Positions 36,971 through 48,834 of a stretch of DNA of 64,000 bases are shown here, piece by piece. The DNA comes from Serratia ureilytica (lineage in GTDB: Bacteria > Pseudomonadota > Gammaproteobacteria > Enterobacterales > Enterobacteriaceae), in contig NZ_JABXOF010000009.1 in the NCBI RefSeq assembly GCF_013375155.1, forward strand, positions 62,001 through 126,000, given 5' to 3'. The notes below the pieces were generated by a model. That model had not been told where the DNA came from. It saw nothing but the letters and a program-made list of their open reading frames with translations, and ran no database searches. The position numbers and the translations under genes were made by a program. Position 1 is the first letter of the stretch. Each line of letters starts with the position of its first letter.

Positions 36971-37829
36971 GCAGCAAATCCAGCAAATACTTGCCATAGC
37001 CGGTTTTGGACAAGGAGTGGGCGGCACGTTTGACGCCCTCATCATCCAGCCAACCGTTGCGCCAGGCGATCTCTTCCAGACAGGCGATTTTAAATCCCTG
37101 ACGTTTCTCGACCGTCTGCACGAAGCTACTGGCTTCCAGCAGGCTGTCGTGAGTCCCGGTGTCCAACCAGGCAAAACCGCGCCCCAGCAGCTCGACAGTC
37201 AGATCACCGCGCTCCAGATACATCTGGTTGATGCTGGTAATTTCCAGCTCGCCGCGCTCGGAAGGCTTCACCTGCTTGGCAAACTCCACCACCTGGCTAT
37301 CGTAGAAATACAAGCCGGTTACCGCCCAATCGGATTTCGGTTTTTTCGGTTTTTCTTCGATCGACAGCGCGCGGAAATTGTCGTCAAACTCCACAACGCC
37401 AAAGCGCTCAGAATCCATGACCTGATAGCCGAACACGGTGGCGCCCTCGGTACGAGCCGCGACGGTTTTTAATTTCGGACTGAAAGACTGGCCGAAGAAG
37501 ATGTTATCTCCCAACACCAGGCAGCAAGAATCGCCGTTGATGAACTCCTCGCCGATCAGGAACGCCTGGGCCAGGCCTTCCGGCTTAGGTTGCGCGGCGT
37601 AGCTGAGATTGACGCCAAACTGTTCGCCATTACCCAGCAAACGTTCGAAGGACGGCAAATCCGCTGGGGTCGAGATGATTAAAATGTCGCGAATCCCCGC
37701 CAACATCAGCACCGACATCGGATAATAAATCATCGGTTTGTCATAGATCGGCAACAGCTGTTTGGACACGCCGCGCGTGATCGGATGCAAACGCGTGCCG
37801 GAACCGCCGGCCAGAATAATACCTTTCAT
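36948..37829 (-). CDS. rffH: Glucose-1-phosphate thymidylyltransferase
   Basis: From the ATG at 37829 ([16 protein letters not shown]) the product has 293 residues, the E. coli RffH length. The nucleotide-binding GGSGTRL is at residues 8-14. It makes dTDP-glucose from glucose-1-phosphate and dTTP, the first step towards dTDP-Fuc4NAc. It is the wec-operon paralogue of RmlA. It follows rffG after 49 bases and overlaps wecD. Confidence 0.96.
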   Translation of the reverse strand: MKGIILAGGSGTRLHPITRGVSKQLLPIYDKPMIYYPMSVLMLAGIRDILIISTPADLPSFERLLGNGEQFGVNLSYAAQPKPEGLAQAFLIGEEFINGDSCCLVLGDNIFFGQSFSPKLKTVAARTEGATVFGYQVMDSERFGVVEFDDNFRALSIEEKPKKPKSDWAVTGLYFYDSQVVEFAKQVKPSERGELEITSINQMYLERGDLTVELLGRGFAWLDTGTHDSLLEASSFVQTVEKRQGFKIACLEEIAWRNGWLDDEGVKRAAHSLSKTGYGKYLLDLLHVRPRHY

Positions 37830-37878
37830 ACTAGCTCCCAAATCCGCAGCGCCTTATAAGGACAGCACTGCGCTACAT

Positions 37879-38946
37879 TCAATCGGACAGCCCCAAACGC
37901 TCGCCGGCATAAGAACCGTCTTGCACCCGGCGCCACCAGACTTCGTTATTCAGGTACCAAACCACGGTTTTGCGAATGCCGCTTTCGAACGTTTCCTGCG
38001 GCCGCCACCCCAACTCACGGTCGATCTTGCCAGCGTCGATGGCGTAACGCATATCGTGGCCCGGACGATCCTTGACGTAAGTGATCAGATCGCGGTAGTG
38101 CGCCACGCCCTGCGGTTTGTTCGGCGCCAGTTCTTCCAGCAGGTCACAGATGGTCTGCACCACTTCGATATTCTTGCGCTCGTTATGGCCGCCGATATTG
38201 TAAGTTTCGCCCACCACGCCTTCGGTCACCACCTGATAGAGCGCGCGCGCGTGATCCTCGACATACAGCCAGTCGCGCACCTGCGCGCCGTTGCCATATA
38301 CCGGCAGCGGTTTACCAGCGACGGCATTCAGGATAACCAGCGGGATCAGCTTCTCCGGGAAGTGATAAGGGCCGTAGTTGTTCGAACAGTTGGTGACGAG
38401 GGTCGGCAAACCATAGGTGCGCAGCCAGGCGCGCACCAGATGATCGCTCGACGCCTTGGAAGCGGAATACGGGCTGCTCGGCGCATAGGGCGTGGTTTCG
38501 GTGAACAGATCGTCAGTGCCATGCAGATCGCCGTACACTTCGTCGGTGGAGATATGATGGAAGCGGAAAGCCTGCTTCTTCTCCGCCGCCAACGGCTGCC
38601 AATAGTGGCGCGCCGCTTCCAGCAGGGTGTAAGTGCCGACCACGTTGGTCTCGATAAACGCCGCCGGGCCGTCGATAGAGCGATCGACGTGACTTTCCGC
38701 CGCCAGGTGCATCACCACATCCGGCTGATAGCGGGCAAACACCCGATCCAACCCGACGCGATCGCAGATGTCGATCTGCTCGAAGGCATAACGATCGCTG
38801 TCGGCCACTACCGCCAGCGACTCCAGGTTACCGGCATAGGTCAGCTTATCCACCACCACTACGCTGTCGCCGGTGGCCTCGATGATATGTCGCACGACCG
38901 CAGAACCAATAAATCCGGCGCCACCGGTGACTAAGATACGCTTCAA
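37879..38946 (-). CDS. rffG: dTDP-glucose 4,6-dehydratase
   Basis: With the TTG start at 38946 the product has 355 residues, the E. coli length. This TTG sits seven bases after AAGGAG and overlaps the wecC stop as TTGA; another TTG at 38952 is too close to that ribosome site. It is a short-chain dehydrogenase: [12 protein letters not shown] near residue 8 binds NAD, and [11 protein letters not shown] holds the catalytic Tyr and Lys. It converts dTDP-glucose to the 4-keto-6-deoxy intermediate used by WecE. Confidence 0.96.
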   Translation of the reverse strand: MKRILVTGGAGFIGSAVVRHIIEATGDSVVVVDKLTYAGNLESLAVVADSDRYAFEQIDICDRVGLDRVFARYQPDVVMHLAAESHVDRSIDGPAAFIETNVVGTYTLLEAARHYWQPLAAEKKQAFRFHHISTDEVYGDLHGTDDLFTETTPYAPSSPYSASKASSDHLVRAWLRTYGLPTLVTNCSNNYGPYHFPEKLIPLVILNAVAGKPLPVYGNGAQVRDWLYVEDHARALYQVVTEGVVGETYNIGGHNERKNIEVVQTICDLLEELAPNKPQGVAHYRDLITYVKDRPGHDMRYAIDAGKIDRELGWRPQETFESGIRKTVVWYLNNEVWWRRVQDGSYAGERLGLSD

Positions 38947-40205
38947 CGCCAAACTCCTTTGGTATCCACCACCCAGCTTTGCTTGATCTCTTCCGGCCGG
39001 ATGGCCTTGAACTGCTGATGATCGACCAACATCACGATCACATCGGCCTGCTGCAACGCCTCAGCGATCGTTTTCAACGCCACATGACCCACCAACGATG
39101 CCGGCAGGTGTTCGACGTTAGGTTCCACGACCAGCGTTTCCCCCGAATGCCAATCAGCAATCAAATGGGCAACTTCCACCGCCGGGCTTTCACGCAGATC
39201 GTCGATATTGGGTTTGAACGCCAGGCCGAAGCAGGCGATTTTCACCTCGGACGCGCGCTTGTTAGTCGCGGCCAGGCAATCGGCCACCGCCGCTTTCACC
39301 CGGTCGACTACCCACAGCGGTTTACCGTCGTTTACCAGGCGCGCGGTGTGGATCAGACGCGCCTGCTGCGGATTCTGCGCCACGATAAACCACGGGTCGA
39401 CGGCGATGCAGTGGCCGCCGACGCCCGGGCCAGGCTGCAGAATATTCACTCGCGGATGACGGTTCGCCAAACGAATCAGTTCCCAGACGTTGATCCCCTG
39501 CTCGGCGCAAATCAACGACAGCTCGTTGGCGAAGGCAATGTTCACATCACGGAAGCTGTTTTCCGTCAGCTTGCACATCTCGGCGGTTCGCGCATTAGTC
39601 AGTACGCATTCACCCTCGAGAAAAATCTTGTATAGCGCACTGGCGCGCGCCGAGCACTTCGGCGTCATACCGCCGATCACACGGTCGTTTTTAATCAGCT
39701 CCACCATCACCTGCCCCGGCAACACGCGCTCCGGGCAGTAGGCAATATTCACGTCCGCCGCTTCGCCCGCTTGCTGCGGGAAGCTGAGATCGCTGCGCGT
39801 TTCAGCCAACCATTCCGCCACCTGCTCAGTGGCGCCCACCGGCGAAGTGGACTCAAGGATCACCAGATCGCCTTTTTTCAGCACCGGCGCCAGCGACTTC
39901 GCCGCTGTCTCGACATAGCTCAGGTCGGGTTCATGATCGCCCTTGAACGGCGTGGGCACCGCGATCAGAAACGCATCGGCCGGCTGCGGTTTGGTCACCG
40001 CCCGCAGATAACCGCCCTCAACGGCGTCCTTGACCACTTTATCCAGATCCGGTTCGACGATGTGGATCGCGCCACGGTTAATGGTATCTACCGCATGTTG
40101 GTTTACATCAACGCCCACCACTTTTTTCTTGCGTGAGGCAAACGCCGCCGCCGTTGGCAAGCCGATATAACCCAGACCAATGACAGAAATAGTGTCAAAG
40201 CTCAT
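38943..40205 (-). CDS. wecC: UDP-N-acetyl-D-mannosamine dehydrogenase
   Basis: The 420-residue product equals WecC of E. coli. The NAD-binding motif [14 protein letters not shown] is near residue 11, and the catalytic cysteine lies in the [13 protein letters not shown] segment. It oxidises UDP-ManNAc to UDP-ManNAcA in two NAD-dependent steps. It overlaps wecB and rffG by four bases each, so the three are tightly coupled. Confidence 0.97.
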   Translation of the reverse strand: MSFDTISVIGLGYIGLPTAAAFASRKKKVVGVDVNQHAVDTINRGAIHIVEPDLDKVVKDAVEGGYLRAVTKPQPADAFLIAVPTPFKGDHEPDLSYVETAAKSLAPVLKKGDLVILESTSPVGATEQVAEWLAETRSDLSFPQQAGEAADVNIAYCPERVLPGQVMVELIKNDRVIGGMTPKCSARASALYKIFLEGECVLTNARTAEMCKLTENSFRDVNIAFANELSLICAEQGINVWELIRLANRHPRVNILQPGPGVGGHCIAVDPWFIVAQNPQQARLIHTARLVNDGKPLWVVDRVKAAVADCLAATNKRASEVKIACFGLAFKPNIDDLRESPAVEVAHLIADWHSGETLVVEPNVEHLPASLVGHVALKTIAEALQQADVIVMLVDHQQFKAIRPEEIKQSWVVDTKGVWR

Positions 40206-41332
40206 AGTGTCACCTGATGATTCTTTAAGGCTTCGAGGATACGCTGGCAGGCATGTCCGTCACCGTATGGGTTATGCGCCCGGCTCATCGCTTGATATTC
40301 GCTTTCGTCCGTCAACAACCGAGTTACCGTATCAACGATTTTGGTCACATCGGTTCCAACCAGACGCACCGTTCCCGCATCCACCGCCTCCGGGCGCTCG
40401 GTGGTATCGCGCATCACCAGCACCGGCTTGCCTAACGAGGGCGCCTCTTCCTGAATGCCGCCGGAATCGGTCAGGATCAGGTGCGCTTTGGTCATCAGAT
40501 AAATAAACGGCAGATAATCCTGCGGTTCGATCAACATGATGTTATCGATACCTTTCAGAATACGGTTGACCGGCTCGCTGACATTCGGGTTCAGGTGCAC
40601 CGGATATACTACCTGCGCCTCCGGGTGGTTGCGGGCTATTTGAGCCAACGCGCTGCAGATCCGCTCAAAACCGCCGCCGAAACTTTCCCGGCGATGGCCG
40701 GTGACCAGAATCAGTTTTTTGTCGGCGTCGAGGAACGGGTAACGCTGCGCCAGGCTAGCCTGCAGAGCGGCATCGCTCATCACCCGATCGCGCACCCAAA
40801 ACAGCGCGTCGATTACCGTATTGCCGGTCACGAAAATCTGATTATCCGGCAGTGTTTCGCGCAGCAGGTTTTGACGTGAATTTTCGGTCGGCGCAAAATG
40901 GAATTTCGCCAAATGCCCCGTCAGAGTTCGGTTGGCTTCTTCAGGCCAAGGGGAGTACAGATCGCCAGTACGCAATCCGGCTTCCACATGCCCGACAGGA
41001 ATTCGCTGATAGAACGCCGCCAGGCTGGTCGCCAGCGTGGTGGTGGTATCGCCGTGCACCAGCACCACATCAGGTTTGAACTCTTCCAACACCCCTTTCA
41101 GCCCTTCCAGGATGCGACAGGTGATTTCCGTTAGCCCCTGGCCAGGTTTCATGATGTTCAGGTCGTAATCCGGCGTAATCTCAAACAACCGCAATACTTG
41201 ATCCAACATCTCACGATGCTGCGCCGTTACACAGACCTTTGCGTCAAAGGCCTCATCCTGAGCCAAAGCATGTACCAGCGGCGCCATTTTAATGGCTTCA
41301 GGTCTGGTGCCGAAAACAGTCAACACTTTCAC
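40202..41332 (-). CDS. wecB: UDP-N-acetylglucosamine 2-epimerase
   Basis: The 376-residue product equals WecB. It begins [20 protein letters not shown] and contains [17 protein letters not shown] and the [28 protein letters not shown] motif, the catalytic signature. It converts UDP-GlcNAc to UDP-ManNAc. It lies after wzzE with an 84-base gap, larger than others in the operon, that contains a small hairpin (CGCAGG with CCTGCG). It overlaps wecC by four bases. Confidence 0.97.
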   Translation of the reverse strand: MKVLTVFGTRPEAIKMAPLVHALAQDEAFDAKVCVTAQHREMLDQVLRLFEITPDYDLNIMKPGQGLTEITCRILEGLKGVLEEFKPDVVLVHGDTTTTLATSLAAFYQRIPVGHVEAGLRTGDLYSPWPEEANRTLTGHLAKFHFAPTENSRQNLLRETLPDNQIFVTGNTVIDALFWVRDRVMSDAALQASLAQRYPFLDADKKLILVTGHRRESFGGGFERICSALAQIARNHPEAQVVYPVHLNPNVSEPVNRILKGIDNIMLIEPQDYLPFIYLMTKAHLILTDSGGIQEEAPSLGKPVLVMRDTTERPEAVDAGTVRLVGTDVTKIVDTVTRLLTDESEYQAMSRAHNPYGDGHACQRILEALKNHQVTL

Positions 41333-41416
41333 AGAGAATCTCTTTTTGGTCAGTTAAGCGCAGGCGTACCTGCGAACCGAGCGCACTAAGCGCCCATCGG
41401 TAAGTTAAATCTATGG

Positions 41417-42472
41417 TTACTTCGGCTGCCGACGCGCCAAGGCCACACCGGCGCCAACCAACGCGCCCATCGCGCCCCACAAAATCAGCCAGAAGACCCG
41501 GCGTGGGCTGTCGCGTTTTACCGGCTCTTCCGGCGTGCGCAAATAGCGATAGGTCTGGAACTTCTCATCCAACGTCGGGCCAACGTTCAGCGTCGCCAGC
41601 ATTGCGCGGTTCTGATCGTAATCCAGATCGTAGGTCGGGCCGGAGGCCTGCAGGCCTTCCAGACGCGCCTGCAGCATTGGCCGGCCCAGCAAGAACAGAT
41701 CCGAATCCGGCAACTGTTCGGCCGGAGTGTCGGTTTGCGTACGGCTGATCCCCTGGCTCTCGGCAATTTTCAACGCCTGTTGCGTGGTGTTCAGCTCGCG
41801 CTTGTAAACCGACTCCGCGACCGCTTCCTGACGCTTGACCTGTGCCTTCATCGAGGTGGTGCGAGCGGCCCACGCGCCCTGGATCTCTTCGTTCAGGTGC
41901 AGGGCTGCGCGGTGGCTGGCGAAGGCCACGTATTGGCGCAGCAGGCGGTTGGCGTCCGCGGCGGTTTCCGCCGTCAGCTTCACGCCGTCGTTCGGGACTT
42001 TTTTGTCGTCGCGCGGCGTAAACAGGATGTTATTGATCAGCTCGTCGAGCAATGCCGCATCGGCACGGGCATCCCCTTCCTGACGCTGTTTGTAGTAATC
42101 GCTCTGCAGCCAGAAATCGCGACGCGTGTCGTAAGCCGCCAGCTGCATGATGAATTCATTGTACGCTTCATCCGCGATGCTCGGCTGATCGCCGGCCGCC
42201 GCCGCCGGCAGCGTGCGCACATCCAGATTGCGCAGGAACTGCTGCTGGGAGTAATAACCGCCCAGCGCATTCACCGTCGGCCTGTCGGTGATCGCGGTGG
42301 CGCTCCACTCTTGCTTAACCAGGTAAGAAACGATCAGCGCGACCGCCGCGAACAGCACCGCAATGCCGATAATCCACGGTTTGCCGCGCCACAGGGTGCA
42401 GCACAGGCCGCGGATATCGAGTTCGTTATCCACCGCCGGGGTATGCTTGTCAGACGTTGTTTCTGGATTCAT
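41417..42472 (-). CDS. wzzE: Common antigen chain-length regulator
   Basis: From the ATG at 42472 (MNPETTSDKH) the product has 351 residues (348 in E. coli); GTG and TTG codons lie just upstream and the exact start is uncertain. It is a Wzz-family protein with two membrane helices, one near residues 32-52 and one near the C-terminus (FWLILWGAMGALVGAGVAL), flanking a periplasmic coiled-coil domain. It controls the number of repeats made by WzyE. It follows wecA after 27 bases. Confidence 0.94.
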   Translation of the reverse strand: MNPETTSDKHTPAVDNELDIRGLCCTLWRGKPWIIGIAVLFAAVALIVSYLVKQEWSATAITDRPTVNALGGYYSQQQFLRNLDVRTLPAAAAGDQPSIADEAYNEFIMQLAAYDTRRDFWLQSDYYKQRQEGDARADAALLDELINNILFTPRDDKKVPNDGVKLTAETAADANRLLRQYVAFASHRAALHLNEEIQGAWAARTTSMKAQVKRQEAVAESVYKRELNTTQQALKIAESQGISRTQTDTPAEQLPDSDLFLLGRPMLQARLEGLQASGPTYDLDYDQNRAMLATLNVGPTLDEKFQTYRYLRTPEEPVKRDSPRRVFWLILWGAMGALVGAGVALARRQPK

Positions 42473-42499
42473 CACAGCCAAAAAGCCTCTGGTCTCTGG

Positions 42500-43597
42500 T
42501 TAAGGTACTTGCTTGTTATCGCCCGAACGCCGCAGCCGGCGCTTGATACGCTTAATGTACCGCGCAACCCGCCAGGCGCGCTTGATGCAGTAACCGTACA
42601 GGAAGAAGGCAAGCAAGAATAATGCCAACATAACCCACTCAGGGATAAAAGTCAGGCGTTCGCCGATCACGCCCACCGCCGCCAGCAACGCGGCCGCCAG
42701 GGTGATCAGCACGAAAGCCTGCCGCGGCGTAAAGCCGGCACGCATGATCAGGTGGTGAATATGTTGACGATCGGGAGAGAAAGGGCTCATCCCCTTGCGT
42801 AAACGACGATACATGATTGCTATCATGTCCATCAGCGGAATAGCGATGATCCACAGCGCGGTCACCGGGTTGATCGAGTGCGCCTTTCCCTGTGAACTTT
42901 GCAGCAGCAGCCAAATGGCGGTAAAGCCGATCAGGGTGCTGCCGGCATCCCCCATAAACACCTTATAACGGCGGCCGAGGATGCCGAGATTGAGCAAAAT
43001 ATAGGGAACGATAGTGGCGATCATCGCAAAGCACCAGAACGCCAGCTCATGATGGCCGCTCAGGTACAGCAGCAGGCCCAGCGCCCCGAAGGAGACGCAC
43101 GACAAACCGCCCAGCAGACCATCGATGCCGTCGACCATATTGAAAGCGTTGATCGCCGCCCATACCGCGAACAGCGTCACCAGATAGCCGAACGGTCCCA
43201 GCAGCATCTCCCAGTCACCCAGCACATGGCCGAAGCTGCGCAGATACAGACCGGCGAACACCATCATGGCGATGCCGACCAGCGCCTGCACCAGGGCGCG
43301 AATTTTAACGCTGATATCGAAACGATCGTCGAGCGCCCCCACAAACACCAGAATACCGGCGCAGGTGAGATAAAGCTTGGCGTGTGCGATGGGTTGTTCA
43401 GAGATCCAAAACGCGAAGCACAACCCGGCATAAACGGAAATACCGCCGACCAGAGGAATCAGCCCCTGATGGCGTTTGCGATAATTGGGTTTATCTACCA
43501 GACCAATACGTTTTGCCGCCTTGCGGGCAACAAAGAGAAAAGCCAAAGAAAACAGGAAAACAAATAGAATTTCAGTACTCATAGTGAGTAAGTTCAC
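42500..43597 (-). CDS. wecA: UDP-GlcNAc:undecaprenyl-phosphate GlcNAc-1-phosphate transferase
   Basis: With a GTG start at 43597 (VNLLTMSTEILF read as Met) the product has 365 residues, against 367 with a GTG start in E. coli. It is a polytopic MraY/WecA-family membrane enzyme with about 11 helices. DDRFDISVKIRA holds the magnesium-binding aspartates, and SPFSPDRQHIHHLIMRAGF is the His-rich loop. It makes lipid I for common antigen and O-antigen. It is the first gene of the wec operon, downstream of rho; the frame remains open to 43636. Confidence 0.95.
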   Translation of the reverse strand: MNLLTMSTEILFVFLFSLAFLFVARKAAKRIGLVDKPNYRKRHQGLIPLVGGISVYAGLCFAFWISEQPIAHAKLYLTCAGILVFVGALDDRFDISVKIRALVQALVGIAMMVFAGLYLRSFGHVLGDWEMLLGPFGYLVTLFAVWAAINAFNMVDGIDGLLGGLSCVSFGALGLLLYLSGHHELAFWCFAMIATIVPYILLNLGILGRRYKVFMGDAGSTLIGFTAIWLLLQSSQGKAHSINPVTALWIIAIPLMDMIAIMYRRLRKGMSPFSPDRQHIHHLIMRAGFTPRQAFVLITLAAALLAAVGVIGERLTFIPEWVMLALFLLAFFLYGYCIKRAWRVARYIKRIKRRLRRSGDNKQVP

Positions 43598-43893
43598 AGT
43601 TAACAGATCTCTGTAGAAGATAAGGCAGCTTACCACGGGCTAAGGCTTGTGCCATCGGCCCCCGCTACCTTTCGGTCATTTCCTATGACAACGGTGATTC
43701 ATGCCTATTTTCTTCGCATCGACTGACAAAATGACAGCAGCAAAGCCGACCGGCGCGAAACCGACCGACAAACAAGATGAATTCTCAATAAGTCGAGGAA
43801 ACAACTTACTTTTCCATTACTGCTACTTATCGTATCCGCCAAAAGCGAAAAACGCCACGACTAGGCGTGGCGTTCAGCGAATTTTTTAACGAA
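43598..43893. promoter_or_regulatory. Region between rho and the wec operon
   Basis: The 296-base gap contains the rho terminator at its rho end. The rest presumably holds a wecA promoter, but I saw no unambiguous -35/-10 pair. A GGTAGCG stretch resembles part of an ops element but lacks the rest. Confidence 0.45.
43848..43874 (-). terminator. Terminator of rho
   Basis: AACGCCACG (43851-43859) pairs with CGTGGCGTT (43866-43874) around a six-base loop, with T residues following on the minus strand. It lies 20 bases after the rho stop and separates rho from the wec operon. Confidence 0.78.
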
Positions 43894-45153
43894 TTATGAG
43901 CGTTTCATCATATCGAAGAATTCATCGTTGGTTTTAGTCATCGCCAACTTATTAATGAGGAACTCCATCGCGTCGATTTCACCCATCGGATGAATGATTT
44001 TGCGCAGGATCCACATTTTTTGCAGCTCTTCAGAGGTGGTGAGCAGCTCTTCTTTACGGGTACCGGAGCGGTTGTAATCGATAGCCGGGAATACGCGTTT
44101 CTCGGCGATTTTACGCGCCAGATGCAATTCCATGTTGCCGGTACCTTTAAATTCTTCGTAGATCACTTCGTCCATCTTCGAACCGGTATCAACCAGCGCG
44201 GTCGCGATGATGGTCAGGCTGCCGCCCTCTTCCACGTTACGCGCCGCACCGAAGAAGCGCTTCGGACGATGCAGGGCGTTGGCGTCCACACCACCGGTCA
44301 GCACCTTGCCCGAGGCCGGCACCACGGTGTTGTAGGCGCGCGCCAGACGGGTGATGGAGTCGAGCAGAATGATCACGTCTTTCTTGTGCTCAACCAGGCG
44401 CTTGGCCTTCTCGATCACCATTTCGGCCACTTGCACGTGACGCGAAGCCGGCTCGTCGAAGGTCGATGCGATCACTTCGCCTTTCACCAGGCGCTGCATC
44501 TCGGTCACTTCTTCCGGACGTTCGTCGATCAGCAGCACCATCAGCACGCAGTCTGGGTGATTGTAGGCGATGCTCTGCGCGATGTTCTGCAGCAGCATGG
44601 TTTTACCGGCTTTCGGCGGTGCCACGATCAGGCCACGCTGGCCGCGGCCAATTGGCGCCGCCAGATCCAGTACGCGCGCCGTCAAGTCTTCGGTCGAGCC
44701 GTTGCCGCGTTCCATCCGCAGACGGGAATTGGCGTGCAGCGGCGTCAAGTTCTCGAACAGGATCTTGCTGCGGGCGTTTTCCGGCTTGTCGTAGTTGACT
44801 TCGTTGACTTTCAGCAGGGCAAAATAGCGCTCGCCTTCTTTTGGCGGACGAATCTTACCGGAAATGGTGTCACCTGTGCGGAGGTTGAAGCGGCGGATTT
44901 GGCTAGGGGATACGTAGATGTCGTCGGGACCGGCGAGGTAGGAACTGTCTCCAGAGCGGAGGAAACCGAATCCATCCTGCAATATCTCGAGCACGCCGTC
45001 GCCGAAGATATCTTCTCCGCTTTTCGCATGTTGCTTCAGAATGGAGAAGATGATGTCCTGCTTGCGCATGCGGGCAAGGTTTTCCAGCCCCATATTTTCG
45101 CCGAGAGTAATCAGCTCAGAAACCGGCGTATTCTTTAATTCGGTAAGATTCAT
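43894..45153 (-). CDS. rho: Transcription termination factor Rho
   Basis: The 419-residue product is nearly identical to E. coli Rho. The N-terminal RNA-binding domain has the cold-shock fold ([29 protein letters not shown]), and the ATPase core has Walker A PPKAGKT near residues 179-185 and the [10 protein letters not shown] element. It forms the hexameric helicase that ends transcription of untranslated RNA. It is preceded by a long leader, consistent with autoregulation. Confidence 0.99.
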   Translation of the reverse strand: MNLTELKNTPVSELITLGENMGLENLARMRKQDIIFSILKQHAKSGEDIFGDGVLEILQDGFGFLRSGDSSYLAGPDDIYVSPSQIRRFNLRTGDTISGKIRPPKEGERYFALLKVNEVNYDKPENARSKILFENLTPLHANSRLRMERGNGSTEDLTARVLDLAAPIGRGQRGLIVAPPKAGKTMLLQNIAQSIAYNHPDCVLMVLLIDERPEEVTEMQRLVKGEVIASTFDEPASRHVQVAEMVIEKAKRLVEHKKDVIILLDSITRLARAYNTVVPASGKVLTGGVDANALHRPKRFFGAARNVEEGGSLTIIATALVDTGSKMDEVIYEEFKGTGNMELHLARKIAEKRVFPAIDYNRSGTRKEELLTTSEELQKMWILRKIIHPMGEIDAMEFLINKLAMTKTNDEFFDMMKRS

Positions 45154-45553
45154 AGTGGTGGGTTCTTAAACTCGGGGTATGTCTCGAACTTGTATCGTGA
45201 ATGGTATGGCAGCGAGATGCGTGCCTGTTTACTGGACGTTCGATCACCGGGCGCAGAGCCGTCGCGGTAAGAAATGGCTTACATCGGGCGCACGCATTGA
45301 CGGTTGAAGATCGAAGGTACCTTAAAAATGATTTTTGCAAAACCGTTTGATTGCCAAAACACGGGTTGAGTTCAGTTTACTTTCAACGCCGGTGGTTCGA
45401 CACAGAGTATAGCTTTAGATTCAAACTCTTTAGATTTAAAACTTCGGGCAAGTTCTATATGCAGTGTGGTTAAACTTAACACGCTTCTTGGCAGGCGTCT
45501 AGCGGTGAATTGAACATCACCGCCAGGCGCCTGATACTGGGCTTCCCGCCCGA
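45154..45553. promoter_or_regulatory. rho leader and trxA-rho interval
   Basis: The 400-base gap between trxA and rho is the rho leader. In E. coli it holds the rhoL leader ORF and Rho-dependent sites. Here a possible 17-codon ORF runs from the ATG at 45297 to a TGA at 45244 but has no clear ribosome site and does not resemble rhoL by eye. A trxA-side hairpin lies at 45493-45532. Confidence 0.5.
45493..45532. terminator. Hairpin downstream of trxA
   Basis: GCGGTGA (45502-45508) pairs with TCACCGC (45517-45523), and outer arms AGGCG and CGCCT extend it. No T-run follows on the minus strand, so it may be a weak terminator or a processing site. Confidence 0.4.
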
Positions 45554-45880
45554 TTACAGATTCGCGTTCAGGAAATCTTTGAGCTGACCTTTGGACAACG
45601 CGCCAACCTTGGTCGCGGCCACTTCACCGTTCTTGAACAGCAACAGCGTAGGGATGCCACGGATACCGTACTTAGGCGCGGTAGCCGGGTTCTGATCGAT
45701 ATTCAGCTTGGTGATGGTCAGTTTGCCTTCGAACTCTTCGGCAATCTCATCCAGAATCGGAGCAATCATCTTGCACGGCCCACACCATTCAGCCCAGAAA
45801 TCGACCAGGATCGGCCCTTCCGCTTTCAGCACGTCAGCTTCGAAGCTGCTGTCAGTCAGGTGAATAATTTTATCGCTCAT
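45554..45880 (-). CDS. trxA: Thioredoxin 1
   Basis: The 108-residue product matches E. coli Trx1. The redox motif WCGPC has the active cysteines C33 and C36, and the cis-proline region is [11 protein letters not shown]. It reduces ribonucleotide reductase and many disulphides in the cytoplasm. It lies between rho and divergent rhlB, the conserved order. Confidence 0.98.
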   Translation of the reverse strand: MSDKIIHLTDSSFEADVLKAEGPILVDFWAEWCGPCKMIAPILDEIAEEFEGKLTITKLNIDQNPATAPKYGIRGIPTLLLFKNGEVAATKVGALSKGQLKDFLNANL

Positions 45881-46011
45881 GTTCTACTCCACAGGATTAT
45901 GTCTACCTTGTTGGTGTAGCATTAACCAACTCAAGGTGATTTTATTGCACCGCGTTTATTTCAACGGATGTGCTTTCGTAAAGCAATAGTTAGCTGATAT
46001 TCTACCACACT

Positions 46012-47298
<1,287 letters not shown>

Positions 47299-47303
47299 TC
47301 GCC

Positions 47304-48800
47304 ATGCTCAGCTCCAGCACGCTTTATGCTGCCATCGATCTCGGCTCCAACAGCTTCCATATGTTGGTGGTGCGCGAGGTGGCCGGCAGCATTCAGACTC
47401 TGGCGCGGATAAAGCGCAAGGTGCGCCTGGCGGCCGGGCTGGATCAGCACAATCACCTGTCGCATGAGGCCATGCAACGCGGCTGGCAGTGCCTGCGGCT
47501 GTTCTCCGAACGCCTGCAGGACATCCCGCGCGAGCAGATCCGCGTCGTCGCCACCGCCACGTTGCGCCTGGCGTCCAACGCCGATGAGTTCCTGCAAGCC
47601 GCCGAGCAAATCCTCGGCTGCCCGGTGCAGGTCATCAGCGGCGAAGAAGAAGCGCGGCTGATTTATCATGGCGTCGCGCACACCACCGGCGGGCCGGATC
47701 GGCGGCTGGTCGTCGATATCGGCGGCGGCAGCACCGAACTGGTCACCGGCACCGGCGCACAGGCATCGCAGCTGTACAGCCTGTCGATGGGCTGCGTCAC
47801 CTGGCTGGAGCGCTACTTCAGCGATCGCAACCTCGGGCAAGAAAACTTCGAGCGCGCCGAACAGGCCGCGCGCGAAATGGTGCGGCCGATCGCGCCGCAG
47901 CTGCGCCAGCAAGGTTGGCAAATCTGCGTCGGCGCTTCCGGCACCGTGCAAGCGCTGCAGGAAATCATGGTGGCGCAAGGCATGGATGAACGCATCACCC
48001 TGCCCAAGCTGCGCCAATTGAAACAGCGGGCCATTCAGTGCGGCAAGCTGGAAGAGCTGGAGATCGAAGGGTTGACGCTGGAACGCGCGCTGGTCTTCCC
48101 GAGCGGCCTGTCCATTCTGCTGGCCATCTTCCAGGAGCTGGGCATCGAAAGCATGATGCTGGCCGGCGGGGCGCTGCGTGAAGGCCTGGTTTACGGCATG
48201 CTGCATCTGCCGGTGGAGCAGGATATTCGCATCCGCACCATCCGCAACCTGCAGCGTCGCTACCTGATCGACACCGAGCAGGCCGAGCGCGTCAGCCAGC
48301 TCGCCGCCAACTTCTCGCAGCAGGTCGCCAACGAGTGGCAGTTGGATGCGCGATGTCGCGAGCTGTTGCACAGCGCCAGCCTGATCCACGAACTCGGCCT
48401 CAGCGTCGATTTCAAGCAGGCGCCGCAACACGCCGCCTACCTGATCCGCCACCTGGACTTACCCGGCTTTACCCCCGCGCAGAAAAAACTGCTGGCCACC
48501 CTGCTGCAAAACCAGAGTAACACCCTCGACCTGTCGCTGTTGAACCAGCAAAATGCCCTGCCGCCGCGCACCGCGCAGCGTCTGTGCCGCATTTTGCGCC
48601 TGGCGATCATCTTCGCCAGCCGCCGCCGCGACGACACGCTGCCGGCGGTGCGTTTACGCGCCAATCAGGACGATGAACTGACGGTGATCTTGCCGCCGGG
48701 TTGGCTGGAGCAGCATCCGCTGCGCGCCGAGGCGCTGGAGCAGGAAAGCCACTGGCAGAGCTACGTCCACTGGACGCTGCGATTGGAAGAACAACGTTGA
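47304..48800 (+). CDS. gppA: Guanosine-5'-triphosphate,3'-diphosphate pyrophosphatase
   Basis: The 498-residue product matches GppA (494 in E. coli), an Ppx/GppA phosphatase of the actin-like ATPase fold. The phosphate loops are [14 protein letters not shown] near residue 9 and [14 protein letters not shown] near residue 140. It converts pppGpp to ppGpp in the stringent response and also acts on polyphosphate. It sits five bases after rhlB, so the two are cotranscribed, and a terminator follows. Confidence 0.97.
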   Translation: MLSSSTLYAAIDLGSNSFHMLVVREVAGSIQTLARIKRKVRLAAGLDQHNHLSHEAMQRGWQCLRLFSERLQDIPREQIRVVATATLRLASNADEFLQAAEQILGCPVQVISGEEEARLIYHGVAHTTGGPDRRLVVDIGGGSTELVTGTGAQASQLYSLSMGCVTWLERYFSDRNLGQENFERAEQAAREMVRPIAPQLRQQGWQICVGASGTVQALQEIMVAQGMDERITLPKLRQLKQRAIQCGKLEELEIEGLTLERALVFPSGLSILLAIFQELGIESMMLAGGALREGLVYGMLHLPVEQDIRIRTIRNLQRRYLIDTEQAERVSQLAANFSQQVANEWQLDARCRELLHSASLIHELGLSVDFKQAPQHAAYLIRHLDLPGFTPAQKKLLATLLQNQSNTLDLSLLNQQNALPPRTAQRLCRILRLAIIFASRRRDDTLPAVRLRANQDDELTVILPPGWLEQHPLRAEALEQESHWQSYVHWTLRLEEQR

Positions 48801-48808
48801 AATAGCAT

Positions 48809-48834
48809 GGGCGCGATGAGCGCCCTTTCTTTTT
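48809..48834 (+). terminator. Terminator after gppA
   Basis: GGGCGC (48809-48814) pairs with GCGCCC (48820-48825) around GATGA and is followed by TTTCTTTTT. It sits between the convergent gppA and rep stops. Confidence 0.8.

Noticed and set aside
43637-43700. RfaH ops/JUMPstart element before wecA
   Set aside because: Only GGTAGCG was found, without the rest of the ops consensus or the hairpin partner.
45116-45340. 74-residue minus-strand ORF overlapping the rho start
   Set aside because: It starts with TTG, overlaps rho and has no ribosome site or family resemblance.
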